From Spongiivirga sp046524175 (GTDB lineage: Bacteria > Bacteroidota > Bacteroidia > Flavobacteriales > Flavobacteriaceae), in assembly GCF_046524175.1 (NCBI RefSeq), contig NZ_JBEFZF010000001.1, positions 744,001 to 808,000 on the forward strand: DNA of 64,000 nucleotides, given 5' to 3'. Below, piece after piece: positions 51,333 through 60,926 of this stretch. A program made the position numbers and the translations under genes. Positions within the stretch are counted from its first letter, which is position 1. Each line of letters starts with the position of its first letter. The notes under the pieces are model-generated. The model was not told the origin of the DNA. It saw nothing but the letters and a program-made list of their open reading frames with translations, and did no database searches.

Positions 51333-52718
51333 ATGCGTAAAACCTTTTATATACTTCTCTTATTTCTCAGTTTCAACAAGGCCTATAGTGAAGCTGTTTA
51401 TATTCCTTTAAATGCCAGTGCAGAACAAAATCATCCCATTGTAGACCAATTCTTATTACTACTTACCACCGATGATTTTCAAATACAAAAATTGATTTTA
51501 AAGAATATTGATCACAACTGGCAAGAAGGTTATGAAGTAATGTTGTTAGAGTTATTATACTTTTCTGAGGGTGTTGAATTTCGACAGCAAATGCTACAGC
51601 TGTTACAGAAAAAAACAAGAAAAGAATATGGCTTTGACACTAACAAGTGGTACGAATATATATGGAACAAACCTCAGAAGATCATTCCAACTTACCATGT
51701 TTTTAAAGCTAAATTACACAGTTTACTAGATCGCAAGTTTAGAACCTACTTCGAGAACCGACAGGAAAATGCCCTGATTCGCTTTGATGAAATACGCTGG
51801 GGAGGTGTCAAACAAGATGGAATCCCTCCGTTGCGGAATCCAACGATGATCAGCGCTCAGGAAGCGGATTATCTAAGTGATGATGATGTTGTTTTTGGTA
51901 TAGCCGTCAATGGAGATGTACGAGCATATCCAAAACGTATTCTGGCTTGGCATGAACTATTTACAGATACCGTAGGAAACGTTCCAGTGGCCGGTGTTTA
52001 TTGTACGCTATGTGGTACTGTCATTTTGTATGAAACTACCCATAATGGAAAGCAATATCAAATGGGTACTAGCGGATTTTTATATCGGTCAAATAAACTA
52101 ATGTATGATAAGGAGACACAGTCACTTTGGAGTACTTTAGAGGGTAAACCCGTTGTTGGTCCACTCGTTGGTAAAAACATTCAATTTAATTATCGCAGTG
52201 TTGTTACCACTACTTGGGGAGCATGGAAACGGTCTCACCCCAAAACCAAAGTACTATCATTACAAACAGGTTTTAAAAGAGATTATGGAGAAGGCGTTGC
52301 ATACCGACAATATTTCGCAACCGATGATTTGATGTTTAATGTACCAAACATCGATAAAAAACTTAAAAACAAAGCCTCAATTCTAGCGGTCAAATTCGAA
52401 GAGTACCCGGAGCAATCTCTTGCAATATCAACAAAATTCTTAAAGAAAAATCCTATTTATCAAAGCGCAATTGGCAACCAAGCGTTTGTTGTGTTTACTG
52501 ATAATAGTGGGGCAAATAGATTGTATGATTCTGGTAACATCATCTTTCGTCACTATGACGGAAATTCTACCATTGTTGATGACAGTGGTCGGGTGTGGAC
52601 GCTTTATGAGGATAAAATAGTCAGTGTCTTAGGGAATGAACTGAGACGACTACGCAGTTTTAATGCATTTTGGTTTGGTTGGCAAGCCGCCTATCCCAAT
52701 ACAGTATTGATCAAATAA
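51333..52718 (+). CDS. DUF3179 domain protein, exported
   Basis: 461 aa. A signal peptide (MRKTFYILLLFLSFNKAYSE) precedes a short helical region and a DUF3179 domain: DGIPPLRNPTMISAQEADYLSDDDVVFGIAVNGDVRAYPKRILAWHELF, then VPVAGVYCTLCGTVILYE with a CxxC pair, and SFNAFWFGWQAAYP near the end. The function of the family is not known; the histidine and CTLC motif hint at a metal or redox site. Probably periplasmic. It stands alone between the CDGSH gene and the GH3 gene. Confidence 0.88.
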   Translation: MRKTFYILLLFLSFNKAYSEAVYIPLNASAEQNHPIVDQFLLLLTTDDFQIQKLILKNIDHNWQEGYEVMLLELLYFSEGVEFRQQMLQLLQKKTRKEYGFDTNKWYEYIWNKPQKIIPTYHVFKAKLHSLLDRKFRTYFENRQENALIRFDEIRWGGVKQDGIPPLRNPTMISAQEADYLSDDDVVFGIAVNGDVRAYPKRILAWHELFTDTVGNVPVAGVYCTLCGTVILYETTHNGKQYQMGTSGFLYRSNKLMYDKETQSLWSTLEGKPVVGPLVGKNIQFNYRSVVTTTWGAWKRSHPKTKVLSLQTGFKRDYGEGVAYRQYFATDDLMFNVPNIDKKLKNKASILAVKFEEYPEQSLAISTKFLKKNPIYQSAIGNQAFVVFTDNSGANRLYDSGNIIFRHYDGNSTIVDDSGRVWTLYEDKIVSVLGNELRRLRSFNAFWFGWQAAYPNTVLIK

Positions 52719-52760
52719 ATGTTCTAATTTAGGGGTTAATAATTCATTGAATACTAGTCC

Positions 52761-53885
52761 ATGAAAAACGGAATTCGACTAATCATCTTTACCCTTGTTT
52801 TGACAGCACTTTCTTGCAAGTCAAAAGAAAAACAACCTGAACAGAACAAAGTTGATATAACATTAAAAAAGAAAATCGGTCAGATGATCATGGTTGGTTT
52901 TCGAGGTGATGCTATTCAGAAAGTAGATACTGTATTGAAAAATCAATTGAAAAATGGGATGATTGGAGGACTTATCGTATTTGATTACGATGTGGTTTAC
53001 AAAAAGGCAGATCGAAATATAAAGTCGCCTGAACAATTAAAAAAACTTGTTAACGATCTTCAAAACCTTAATGAAGACAGGTTATTCATCGCTGTTGATC
53101 AGGAAGGTGGTAAGGTGAATCGGTTGAAACCAACATACGGATTTCCAGCAAGTGTATCCGCTAAATACTTGGGGGCTATTGACATTGTGGATTCCACACA
53201 GTTTTATGCCCAGCTAAACGCAAAAACACTAAAAAACATCGGTATTAACCTTAATTTTGCTCCAGTCGTTGATATGGATATCAATAAGAATAACCCCGTA
53301 ATTGGCGGTTACGAGCGTAGTTTCTCCGAAAAAGCCGAAGTTGTTGAAAAACATGCAGCAATTTGGATCGACGCACATGCTGAAGCAGGAATTATCTCTA
53401 CTTTAAAACATTTTCCGGGCCATGGTAGCGCCGATGCCGATTCTCATAAAGGTATTACAGACATTACCAATTTTTGGTCCATAGAGGAGCTTATTCCATT
53501 TAGAAAACTGAGTAATAAGAAGGCAATGGCCATTATGACTGCTCATGTAATGAATAAGGAATTGGATTCAACCTACCCAGCTACTTTATCAAAAAATGTC
53601 ATCAAAAAAATAATACGAGATCAGTTTGAGTTTGATGGGTTGGTGTTTTCGGATGACCTACAAATGAAAGCAGTTAATGCTATGTTTCCTTTCGAAACAA
53701 TATTGAAAAAAGCCATTGAAGCTGATGTAGACATTCTTGTTGTGGGTAATAATCTAGAATACGATCCTGACATTAGTATAAAAATGGTTGATGCCATTTA
53801 TAAAATGGTTCAAAGTGGTGAGATTAGTAAAGAGCGAATTGAGCAATCATACCGACGAATCATGACTGCAAAAAAGAGCATTTAG
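52761..53885 (+). CDS. NagZ-like GH3 beta-N-acetylhexosaminidase, lipoprotein
   Basis: 374 aa. The N-terminus has a lipoprotein signal ending LTALSC. Family 3 marks are clear: AVDQEGGKVNRLKP near residue 115, STLKHFPGHGSADADSHKG (catalytic dyad His/Asp loop of NagZ type, near 215) and GLVFSDDLQMKAV (nucleophile Asp). No C-terminal GH3 domain is present, as in NagZ. Likely cleaves N-acetylglucosamine from cell-wall or chitin fragments in the periplasm. It starts 42 bp after the DUF3179 gene and ends before a strong terminator. Confidence 0.92.
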   Translation: MKNGIRLIIFTLVLTALSCKSKEKQPEQNKVDITLKKKIGQMIMVGFRGDAIQKVDTVLKNQLKNGMIGGLIVFDYDVVYKKADRNIKSPEQLKKLVNDLQNLNEDRLFIAVDQEGGKVNRLKPTYGFPASVSAKYLGAIDIVDSTQFYAQLNAKTLKNIGINLNFAPVVDMDINKNNPVIGGYERSFSEKAEVVEKHAAIWIDAHAEAGIISTLKHFPGHGSADADSHKGITDITNFWSIEELIPFRKLSNKKAMAIMTAHVMNKELDSTYPATLSKNVIKKIIRDQFEFDGLVFSDDLQMKAVNAMFPFETILKKAIEADVDILVVGNNLEYDPDISIKMVDAIYKMVQSGEISKERIEQSYRRIMTAKKSI

Positions 53886-54001
53886 AAAATTTATAGTATT
53901 TGATTCTGAAGTCCTCGTTTCTGCATTACCTGATACATGAAATTTCAACCAACATATCTTTCTGAGACCCGCCCCAAGTTCAGCATCACTAGATAAAACG
54001 A

Positions 54002-54042
54002 AAAAACCTTGTTAGCAAAATTTAATTGCTAACAAGGTTTTT
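54002..54042. terminator. Strong bidirectional intrinsic terminator
   Basis: A 17-bp perfect inverted repeat: AAAAACCTTGTTAGCAA (54002-54018) and TTGCTAACAAGGTTTTT (54026-54042) with a 7-nt loop, A/T tracts on both sides. It lies between the converging GH3 and lpd genes and serves both. Confidence 0.92.
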
Positions 54043-54075
54043 ATGCTACTTGATATTTGTAGTTAAATTTTACGT

Positions 54076-55482
54076 TTACACATGCAACGCCCGATCTTCT
54101 GTGGCGGCCAATGCAGCTTCTTTCACCGCCTCGGCATAGGTAGGATGCGCATGACTCATTCTTGCCATATCTTCAGCGCTTGCCCTAAATTCCATGGCAG
54201 TTACAGCTTCGGTAATTATGTCGGCACATCGAGCTCCGATCATATGCACGCCTAAAACCTCATCAGTGTTTGCATCAGCTAGTATTTTCACAAAACCATC
54301 AATATCCATACTCGCTCTTGCACGACCCAATGCTCTCATGGGAAATTGTCCGGACTTATAAGCAACTCCCGCTTCTTTTAATTCTTCCTCTGTCTTACCT
54401 ACAGCAGCAACCTCAGGCCAGGTGTATACCACTCCTGGAATCAAATTATAATCAATGTGTGGTTGTTGACCAGCTAATTGTTCAGCTACTAATACGCCTT
54501 CTTCTTCTGCCTTATGAGCAAGCATTGCACCACGAACAACATCTCCTATAGCATAGATGTTTGAGGCAGTAGTTTGAAGATGATCATTAACTTCCACCTG
54601 TCCACGATCTGTTAACTTCACTCCAGCTGCTTCGGCATTTAATCCATCTGTATATGGACGTCTACCGACAGATACTAAACAGTAATCTCCTTTAAACTCA
54701 ACTTCATTGCCTTTTTTATCATCCGCCTTCACAACTACTTCATCACCTACACGCTCTACAGACTTTACTTTATGCGATAAGTGGAACTTCACTTTCTGCT
54801 TTTTCATTACTTTCATTAGCTCTTTAGAAAGTGCAGCGTCCATACCGGGAATAATACGGTCCATATATTCTACCACTGAAACATTGGCCCCTAGCCTTTT
54901 ATATACTTGACCCAATTCAAGTCCTATAACACCGCCGCCAATCACGATCATGTGTTTAGGTACTTCTTTTAATTTTAGCGCCTCGGTAGACGTAATAATA
55001 CGCTCCTTGTCAATTGTAATAAAAGGCAGTGTTGACGGTTTAGAACCCGTAGCAATAATGGTATTTTTAGCTTCGATGGTTTCTGTTTTTCCATCAGCTT
55101 TGTCAATGTTAATATGTGTTGCATCCTTAAAACTGCCTAAGCCTTCAAAAACATCAATCTTATTTTTACTCATTAAAAACTCGATTCCTTTGGTCGTTTG
55201 ATCTACAACTGCTTGTTTACGACCAATCATTTTTTCTAAGTTCACCTTCACCTCTCCCGGAATCTCAATACCATGTTCTTCAAAATGCTTTACAGCATCC
55301 TCATAATGGTGCGATGAATCAAGAAGTGCTTTTGATGGAATACAACCTACATTTAGACAAGTACCTCCTAGTGTTGAATACTTTTCAATAATTGCGGTTT
55401 TCATCCCTAGTTGCGCACAACGAATTGCTGCCACGTATCCTCCAGGTCCTGAGCCAATTACGGCTACATCATATGAACTCAT
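54076..55482 (-). CDS. lpd: Dihydrolipoyl dehydrogenase
   Basis: 468-aa FAD flavoprotein, E3 of 2-oxoacid dehydrogenase complexes. AVIGSGPGGYVAAIRCAQLG binds FAD, GGTCLNVGCIPSKALL holds the redox-active Cys pair (near 42-47), VIGGGVIGLELGQVYKRLG binds NAD, and HAHPTYAEAVKEAAL gives the catalytic His-Glu of the partner subunit. No E1/E2 genes are adjacent, so it is encoded alone and may serve several complexes or the glycine cleavage system. Confidence 0.95.
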   Translation of the reverse strand: MSSYDVAVIGSGPGGYVAAIRCAQLGMKTAIIEKYSTLGGTCLNVGCIPSKALLDSSHHYEDAVKHFEEHGIEIPGEVKVNLEKMIGRKQAVVDQTTKGIEFLMSKNKIDVFEGLGSFKDATHINIDKADGKTETIEAKNTIIATGSKPSTLPFITIDKERIITSTEALKLKEVPKHMIVIGGGVIGLELGQVYKRLGANVSVVEYMDRIIPGMDAALSKELMKVMKKQKVKFHLSHKVKSVERVGDEVVVKADDKKGNEVEFKGDYCLVSVGRRPYTDGLNAEAAGVKLTDRGQVEVNDHLQTTASNIYAIGDVVRGAMLAHKAEEEGVLVAEQLAGQQPHIDYNLIPGVVYTWPEVAAVGKTEEELKEAGVAYKSGQFPMRALGRARASMDIDGFVKILADANTDEVLGVHMIGARCADIITEAVTAMEFRASAEDMARMSHAHPTYAEAVKEAALAATEDRALHV

Positions 55483-55588
55483 ATAGTATTTTTAAGTCTG
55501 TTTTAATTTGATAAACAAAAATAGAAATTCCTTTTTAGAAATTGGGCTGCCTGCATCAACATATTGAACATTAAAATTGAACCTGATT

Positions 55589-56236
55589 TTAAGAAGGAAA
55601 CGCCAACATATCACCCATACCAACAGTGAATAACCAACTACCATAAATGGCATGTTCGACGGAAACCATTAAGGTAGAACGCTCATTGTAATAGGTATAA
55701 GCAAAAAGTAATCCGCCAACAAAGGTCAATACGGCAACCAACATATTTTTAAGAAATATATGGGCCAACGAAAAGATAATCGCATTAATGAAAACAATTT
55801 GATACTTACTTGTAAAAAATTGCTCATATCGATTAAAGAAAAAAGTGCGGTACAATACTTCCTGTGGATACACTGAGAAAAACGCATACACAAATAAGAT
55901 AATAACGTAAAGCTTGGGTTTATTTAAAAGTACATTGAATAATTTATCTGGTGCAACCAAATAAACATAAAGGCAGGTTATGAAAATAATCAGCCCTAAC
56001 TTTACTAAGGTTGTTTGCCAGAACCGTGGCCAATCAAGGCCCCTGTTTATTTTAAAACTTATCTTTTCTACCTTGAGCAATATATAAATCAAATAGATAA
56101 AACCAGCTAAGCCAATGCATCCTTTAATTATCGGATTGTATTCGAAAGCGTAGCTTACTGGAATAAAAATAAAAAGAACAAGAAATTCTATTGCTTTGTA
56201 GATAGCGACAGGTTTATTTGCAACGATCGTTTTCAC
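55589..56236 (-). CDS. CPBP-family intramembrane protease-like protein
   Basis: 215 aa with about six hydrophobic helices. The Abi/CPBP hallmarks are weak but present: SVYPQEVLYRTFFFNRYEQ (in place of EExxxR, with a single Glu), FINAIIFSLAHIFLKN (FxxxH) and a final helix with SVEHAIYGSW (His). Because the first motif reads QEVLYR rather than EEVLYR, catalytic activity needs care. Role unknown; family members act as CAAX-type or bacteriocin-related proteases. It lies 25 bp downstream of the Lrp gene. Confidence 0.82.
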   Translation of the reverse strand: MKTIVANKPVAIYKAIEFLVLFIFIPVSYAFEYNPIIKGCIGLAGFIYLIYILLKVEKISFKINRGLDWPRFWQTTLVKLGLIIFITCLYVYLVAPDKLFNVLLNKPKLYVIILFVYAFFSVYPQEVLYRTFFFNRYEQFFTSKYQIVFINAIIFSLAHIFLKNMLVAVLTFVGGLLFAYTYYNERSTLMVSVEHAIYGSWLFTVGMGDMLAFPS

Positions 56237-56261
56237 TTTTTAAAAGTACCAAAATGACGGA

Positions 56262-56720
56262 CTAAATGCTAATCGCACTATGGTTTTTAACTTCCGTCAT
56301 TACAAATGAACTATGGGTATTACCAATATGCGCAATCGAAGTTAATTTGGTCACCATAAATTCTCGGTAGGCCTGCATATCTTTTACCAATACATGCAAA
56401 ATATAATCATAGTCTCCGCTTACATGAAAACACGATTTTACTTCATCTAGTTCTTGTATTTTTTTCTCGAAAGCTGTTAAAAAAGATTTGCTATGTTGCA
56501 CCAAACGCACGTGACAAAAGGCAGCAAAACCCCTTTGCACTTTATCTTTATCTATTAGCGCTACATAATCAGTAATAATGTTAGCTCTTTCTAGTTTTCG
56601 AATTCGTTCATAAACAGCAGTAACCGACAAATCAAGCTGTAACGAAAGTTGTTTTGTTGTTTGCTTACTATTTTTTTGAAGTAAAAGCAGAAGTTTTCTA
56701 TCTATTTGATCCAATTCCAT
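56262..56720 (-). CDS. Lrp/AsnC-family transcriptional regulator
   Basis: 152 aa. The N-terminal winged helix-turn-helix (LDQIDRKLLLLLQKNSKQTTKQLSLQLDLSVTAVYERIRKLERANII) and a C-terminal RAM effector domain (VSGDYDYILHVLVKDMQAYREFMV) are typical. It diverges from the methionine gamma-lyase-like gene with a 158-bp AT-rich gap, so it probably controls that gene in response to an amino acid, as many Lrp-type regulators do with neighbours; inferred. Confidence 0.93.
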   Translation of the reverse strand: MELDQIDRKLLLLLQKNSKQTTKQLSLQLDLSVTAVYERIRKLERANIITDYVALIDKDKVQRGFAAFCHVRLVQHSKSFLTAFEKKIQELDEVKSCFHVSGDYDYILHVLVKDMQAYREFMVTKLTSIAHIGNTHSSFVMTEVKNHSAISI

Positions 56721-56878
56721 GTGTCATATTTTCTAGCAAAGTACGAACTTATGATTAATCAATGAAAAAAAATCTAAAAAAACCAAAAAATTAAGATTAT
56801 AACTCTAAATATAAATAAAATAATTGTATTTAATTCTATGATGATCGAATTTTGGGATTATAATTAAATACGTACGTG

Positions 56879-58096
56879 ATGAAATTCAAACCCGCAAATA
56901 GCATACAAGACCTACAATATTTTGGAGAATTTGGTGGAGTTAACCCTTCAATCTCTGATTCATCTACTTATACTTTTTTATCAGCCAAAACGATGTTTGA
57001 CACCTTTGAAGGTAACGCTGATGGTTGCTACTTATACTCAAGACACTCATCCCCCAGTAATTTATATTTAGGTGAAGCCCTAGCTGCAATGGAAGGAACT
57101 GAAACCGCTACCGTCACCGCTTCTGGCATGGGAGCAATCACTCCTGTTCTACTTCAATTATGTCAAAGTGGTGATCATATTATTTCAAGTAGAACCATCT
57201 ATGGAGGTACGTACGCTTTTTTGAAGAATTTCACCCCAAGATTGGGAATAGAGACTTCGTTTGTCGACATAACAAGGCTTGATATTGTCGAAGCCGCCAT
57301 TAATTCAAAAACAAAAGTGATTTATTGTGAATCGGTAAGTAACCCCTTGTTAGAAGTAGCCGATATCAAATCGTTAGCTGCACTTGCACAAAAATATGAT
57401 TTACAACTTGTTGTCGACAATACATTCTCGCCCTTAAGCATTTCACCGGCTAAGCTTGGTGCTAATGTAGTCATACATAGTTTGACGAAATTCATAAACG
57501 GATCAAGTGATACCGTTGGCGGAGTGGTTTGCGGCACACAAACGTTTATTGATCAATTACGGAATGTTAATGATGGTGCATGTATGTTATTAGGTGCAAC
57601 AATGGATAGTTTGAGAGCGTCTAGCATTTTAAAAAACTTGCGCACCCTACATATTCGAATGAAAACCCATAGTCATAACGCAATGTTTCTAGCGAAGAGA
57701 TTTCAGGAAGATGGCTTAAAGACAGTTTACCCGGGACTTGTAACACATCCTAGCCATGAAATATTTACTAAAATGATGAATACTGAATATGGTTATGGGG
57801 GTATGCTAACGATCGATGTCGGATCGATCGACAATGCTAATGCCTTAATGGAATTAATGCAAAAGCAAAATCTAGGGTATCTGGCTGTTAGCCTAGGTTT
57901 CTACAAAACTTTATTCAGTGCTCCAGGGAGCTCTACGTCTTCAGAAATTCCGGAAGAGGAACAAAAGGAAATGGGATTAAGTAATGGATTAATTCGCTTT
58001 TCAATAGGCTTAGATAATGACATCGAAAGAACCTATCAACAAATGAAGGCATGTATGAAACAGTTACATCTTCTACCAGAAAACCAGTATTTTTAG
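56879..58096 (+). CDS. Cys/Met metabolism PLP enzyme, methionine gamma-lyase-like
   Basis: 405 aa from the ATG at 56879 (MKFKPANSIQDL). The fold type I markers include YSRHSSPSNLYLGEALAAMEGTE, TASGMGAITPVLLQL, VDNTFSPLSISPAKLGANVVIHSLTKFINGSSDTVGGVV with the PLP lysine (in SLTKF, near 202), and SLGFYKTLFSAPGSSTSSE at the C-terminus. It may be methionine gamma-lyase, cystathionine gamma-lyase/synthase or a relative; the choice cannot be settled by eye. The divergent Lrp regulator favours a catabolic, amino-acid-induced role. Confidence 0.88.
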   Translation: MKFKPANSIQDLQYFGEFGGVNPSISDSSTYTFLSAKTMFDTFEGNADGCYLYSRHSSPSNLYLGEALAAMEGTETATVTASGMGAITPVLLQLCQSGDHIISSRTIYGGTYAFLKNFTPRLGIETSFVDITRLDIVEAAINSKTKVIYCESVSNPLLEVADIKSLAALAQKYDLQLVVDNTFSPLSISPAKLGANVVIHSLTKFINGSSDTVGGVVCGTQTFIDQLRNVNDGACMLLGATMDSLRASSILKNLRTLHIRMKTHSHNAMFLAKRFQEDGLKTVYPGLVTHPSHEIFTKMMNTEYGYGGMLTIDVGSIDNANALMELMQKQNLGYLAVSLGFYKTLFSAPGSSTSSEIPEEEQKEMGLSNGLIRFSIGLDNDIERTYQQMKACMKQLHLLPENQYF

Positions 58097-58199
58097 GCAA
58101 TTATAACATCCAAATCATTAAAAACAATCGTATTTGTTGTAGTTTAACTACTACAATTCAAAAACATAGTTTTTAGTATTAACCAAATAACCTTTTATA

Positions 58200-58670
58200 A
58201 TGAAAAAATTTCTTTGCCTATTGGCTTTATCCTTAATGATTGGAACCACAACCTTACAAGCTCAAGACAACTATACCACCGCAATAGGTTTGGGTATTGA
58301 TTTTGGTGAAGGAAGCACCTTGGTAGGACCATCTGTAAAACACTTTTTTAGCGCTAATCATGCAGCAATTGCCGAAGTAACTTTTGGTGATGATCTTACT
58401 GCTATTTCAGCCATTTGGAACTATAATGACGGTATTCCTAATGCCGAGAGTTTAAAATGGTTTGCTGGTATTGGTCCACAAATTGTACTTTTTGATGGCG
58501 GTTCAGATTTTTTCTTACGACCAACAGCGGGGTTAGATTTTAAAATTCCTGATGTACCGCTTTCTATAACGTTTGATTGGAGACCTGCCATCTTTCTAGG
58601 AAATGCTGATGGTGCAGATACCTTCACACCCGGTAGGTTCGGGCTAGGATTTAGATATTGCTTAAACTAA
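58200..58670 (+). CDS. Small outer-membrane beta-barrel-like protein
   Basis: 156 aa with a signal peptide (MKKFLCLLALSLMIGTTTLQAQ). The mature part alternates short beta strands (TTAIGLGIDFGEGS, AAIAEVTFGD, WFAGIGPQIVLFDGG, FLRPTAGLDFKI, SITFDWRPAI) and ends GRFGLGFRYCLN, consistent with a small porin-like barrel. Function unknown. It stands alone with a strong terminator behind it. Confidence 0.8.
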   Translation: MKKFLCLLALSLMIGTTTLQAQDNYTTAIGLGIDFGEGSTLVGPSVKHFFSANHAAIAEVTFGDDLTAISAIWNYNDGIPNAESLKWFAGIGPQIVLFDGGSDFFLRPTAGLDFKIPDVPLSITFDWRPAIFLGNADGADTFTPGRFGLGFRYCLN

Positions 58671-58688
58671 AGATATAACCTTTATATC

Positions 58689-58722
58689 AAAAAAGGCTAT
58701 CAATTAATTGATAGCCTTTTTT
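58689..58722 (+). terminator. Intrinsic terminator
   Basis: A perfect inverted repeat with no spacer: AAAAAAGGCTATCAATT (58689-58705) and AATTGATAGCCTTTTTT (58706-58722), 17 bp each, ending in six T. It ends the barrel-protein gene. Confidence 0.92.
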
Positions 58723-58806
58723 GTTTTACAGTGGTTACCTTGACTCATATTTGCATAGCAGTAGGCAAAATCGTAACATTACCATTCGATTAAACTACCA
58801 AACTCA

Positions 58807-60303
58807 ATGCAAGACGAAAATATCAATCCGTTAAATCCTCAAAACGAAAACATTGTCGAAAATAAAGAACTAAACTTATTTGAAGCGCTCATTCCTGTAA
58901 TAGCACTTGTACTAATGTTATTTTTTAATGTGTTCTATGTATTTGGTGATGATGCACTAAGCGGGAGTAATCAATTCATTCTTCTTCTAGGAGCTGCGGT
59001 TGCTGGTGTTGTAGGCTTCTTTAATAAAGTGTCCTATAAAAAAATGGTTGAAGAAGTTGCTGAAAATGTACGATCTACCACTGGAGCTCTATTAATCTTA
59101 TTACTTGTTGGAGCGTTGGCAGGAACCTGGTTGATCAGCGGTATCATACCTTCAATGATTTACTATGGATTACAAATTTTGAGCCCTACGTACTTTCTGG
59201 TAGCTTGCGTCCTAATTTGTGCTCTCATTTCCATTGCAACCGGAAGCTCATGGACTACTTCGGCAACAGTTGGTATTGCTTTAATCGGTATAGGCGACAC
59301 ATTAGGAATTTCTCTGGGAATGACTGCTGGTGCGGTTATTTCAGGAGCTTACTTTGGAGATAAACTTTCTCCTTTAAGCGACACCACCAATCTTGCACCT
59401 GCTATGGCCGGCGGAGAACTTTTCTCTCATATAAAGTACATGACGTATACGACCGTCCCAACTATTACGGTTACTCTAATTATATTTCTAATCATAGGAT
59501 TGAATATTGAGACAAGTGGTACACCCGACATTTCAGACAAATTAATTGCAATGGATGCTGCCTTCAATATTAGCCCCTGGCTTTTTCTAGTTCCGATAAT
59601 GGTCATAATACTTATCGTTAGAAAGACACCACCTCTTATCGCCTTACTTATGGGTACTTTACTCGGAGCAGTTACTGCCATAATAGCACAACCTGATATC
59701 GTATTGAACATCGCCGAAGCAAAAAACTTAGATTTCAATGCTGCTTACAAAGGAGTTATGAAGGCTATCACTGTGGATACCTCGGTTGAAACTTCCAGTG
59801 CAGAATTAAACGATTTGTTTTCTTCCGGTGGAATGAGCGGAATGCTAGGTACCATTTGGTTAATTATTTGTGCAATGGTATTTGGTGGGGTAATGGATGC
59901 CATCGGAGCATTATCAAGAATCAGTAAAGCGTTATTGAGTTTGGCGACAACTACCTTTGGGCTTTTCGCAAGTACAGTAGCGAGCTGTTTGGCATTGAAT
60001 GTGACCGCATCCGACCAATACTTAGCACTAGTAGTCCCTGGAAAAATGTTTAGTAAAGCATATCGTGATCGTGGTTTAGCTCCAGAAAATTTATCAAGAA
60101 CATTAGAGGATTCAGGTACTGTAACGTCGGTACTTATTCCTTGGAATACATGTGGAGCATATCAAAGTGGAGTCCTTGGTGTTCCCGTTGCTGATTATTT
60201 CTTTTATGCCATATTTAATTGGTTAAGTCCATTTATGACCTTATTATTTGCGGCCCTTAATATTAAGATAAAGCAGCTTGTTCAAACAGCTAAGATCTCA
60301 TAA
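58807..60303 (+). CDS. nhaC: Na+/H+ antiporter NhaC
   Basis: 498 aa with about eleven to twelve helices. NhaC family features: FGDDALSGSNQ near the start, TGSSWTTSATVGIALIGIGDTLG, GAYFGDKLSPLSDTTNLAPAMAGGELFSHIKYM and DSGTVTSVLIPWNTCGAYQSGVLGV. It expels Na+ in exchange for H+ in the inner membrane, useful in a marine setting. It starts 84 bp after the terminator and 81 bp before the next gene. Confidence 0.93.
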   Translation: MQDENINPLNPQNENIVENKELNLFEALIPVIALVLMLFFNVFYVFGDDALSGSNQFILLLGAAVAGVVGFFNKVSYKKMVEEVAENVRSTTGALLILLLVGALAGTWLISGIIPSMIYYGLQILSPTYFLVACVLICALISIATGSSWTTSATVGIALIGIGDTLGISLGMTAGAVISGAYFGDKLSPLSDTTNLAPAMAGGELFSHIKYMTYTTVPTITVTLIIFLIIGLNIETSGTPDISDKLIAMDAAFNISPWLFLVPIMVIILIVRKTPPLIALLMGTLLGAVTAIIAQPDIVLNIAEAKNLDFNAAYKGVMKAITVDTSVETSSAELNDLFSSGGMSGMLGTIWLIICAMVFGGVMDAIGALSRISKALLSLATTTFGLFASTVASCLALNVTASDQYLALVVPGKMFSKAYRDRGLAPENLSRTLEDSGTVTSVLIPWNTCGAYQSGVLGVPVADYFFYAIFNWLSPFMTLLFAALNIKIKQLVQTAKIS

Positions 60304-60384
60304 ATATTTAGTTGTTTTTTTATCTTATAAAGAACAACACTTTCAAATGTTTTTCGTTTGTTAGAAACACTAACTTAAAATTCT

Positions 60385-60918
60385 ATGTTATTATTTGCTG
60401 AGCAGCAGGGCTTACTTGAAGTTATTAAATACACCATTCCAACTATCGTTACTGGAATGATTGCCTATTATTTTTTCAGACTACACACAAAAAATGAGGA
60501 TGGCAGAAGGCGTTTTTTATTAAAAAAGGACCTACAGGTGAATGCTTTACCCCAGCGATTACAGGCTTATGAGCGCATGACCCTTTATCTGGAACGTATT
60601 GTTCCGGCAAAATTGTTAATTAGGGTAAAGCCTAAAGGAGACAACAAAAATGATTATGAAGCGCTTTTGGTGAGTAATATAGAGAACGAGTTTGAGCACA
60701 ACTTAGCACAACAAATTTATATGAGTGATGAATGTTGGGGAGTTATCAACTCCGCTAAAAATGCTACTATCCGGCTGATCAGAACTACTAATATGAGTGC
60801 TAAAATTGAAAATGCGGATAAACTTAGAGAGGCGATCTTAAGCGAAATGCTTGATAAAAATGCGCCATCTGCAACAGCATTGACTTTTATTAAGAAGGAG
60901 ATTTCTGATATTTGGTAA
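60385..60918 (+). CDS. Conserved hypothetical, membrane-anchored
   Basis: 177 aa. One N-terminal hydrophobic helix (VIKYTIPTIVTGMIAYYFF, about 14-32) is followed by a soluble helical domain with RRRFLLKKDLQVNALPQRLQAYERMTLYLERI and YMSDECWGVINSAKNATIRLI. I recognise the pattern as a Bacteroidota-restricted family without known function. It ends only 8 bp from the converging patatin gene, with no room for a terminator. Confidence 0.75.
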   Translation: MLLFAEQQGLLEVIKYTIPTIVTGMIAYYFFRLHTKNEDGRRRFLLKKDLQVNALPQRLQAYERMTLYLERIVPAKLLIRVKPKGDNKNDYEALLVSNIENEFEHNLAQQIYMSDECWGVINSAKNATIRLIRTTNMSAKIENADKLREAILSEMLDKNAPSATALTFIKKEISDIW

Positions 60919-60926
60919 GGACTGAG

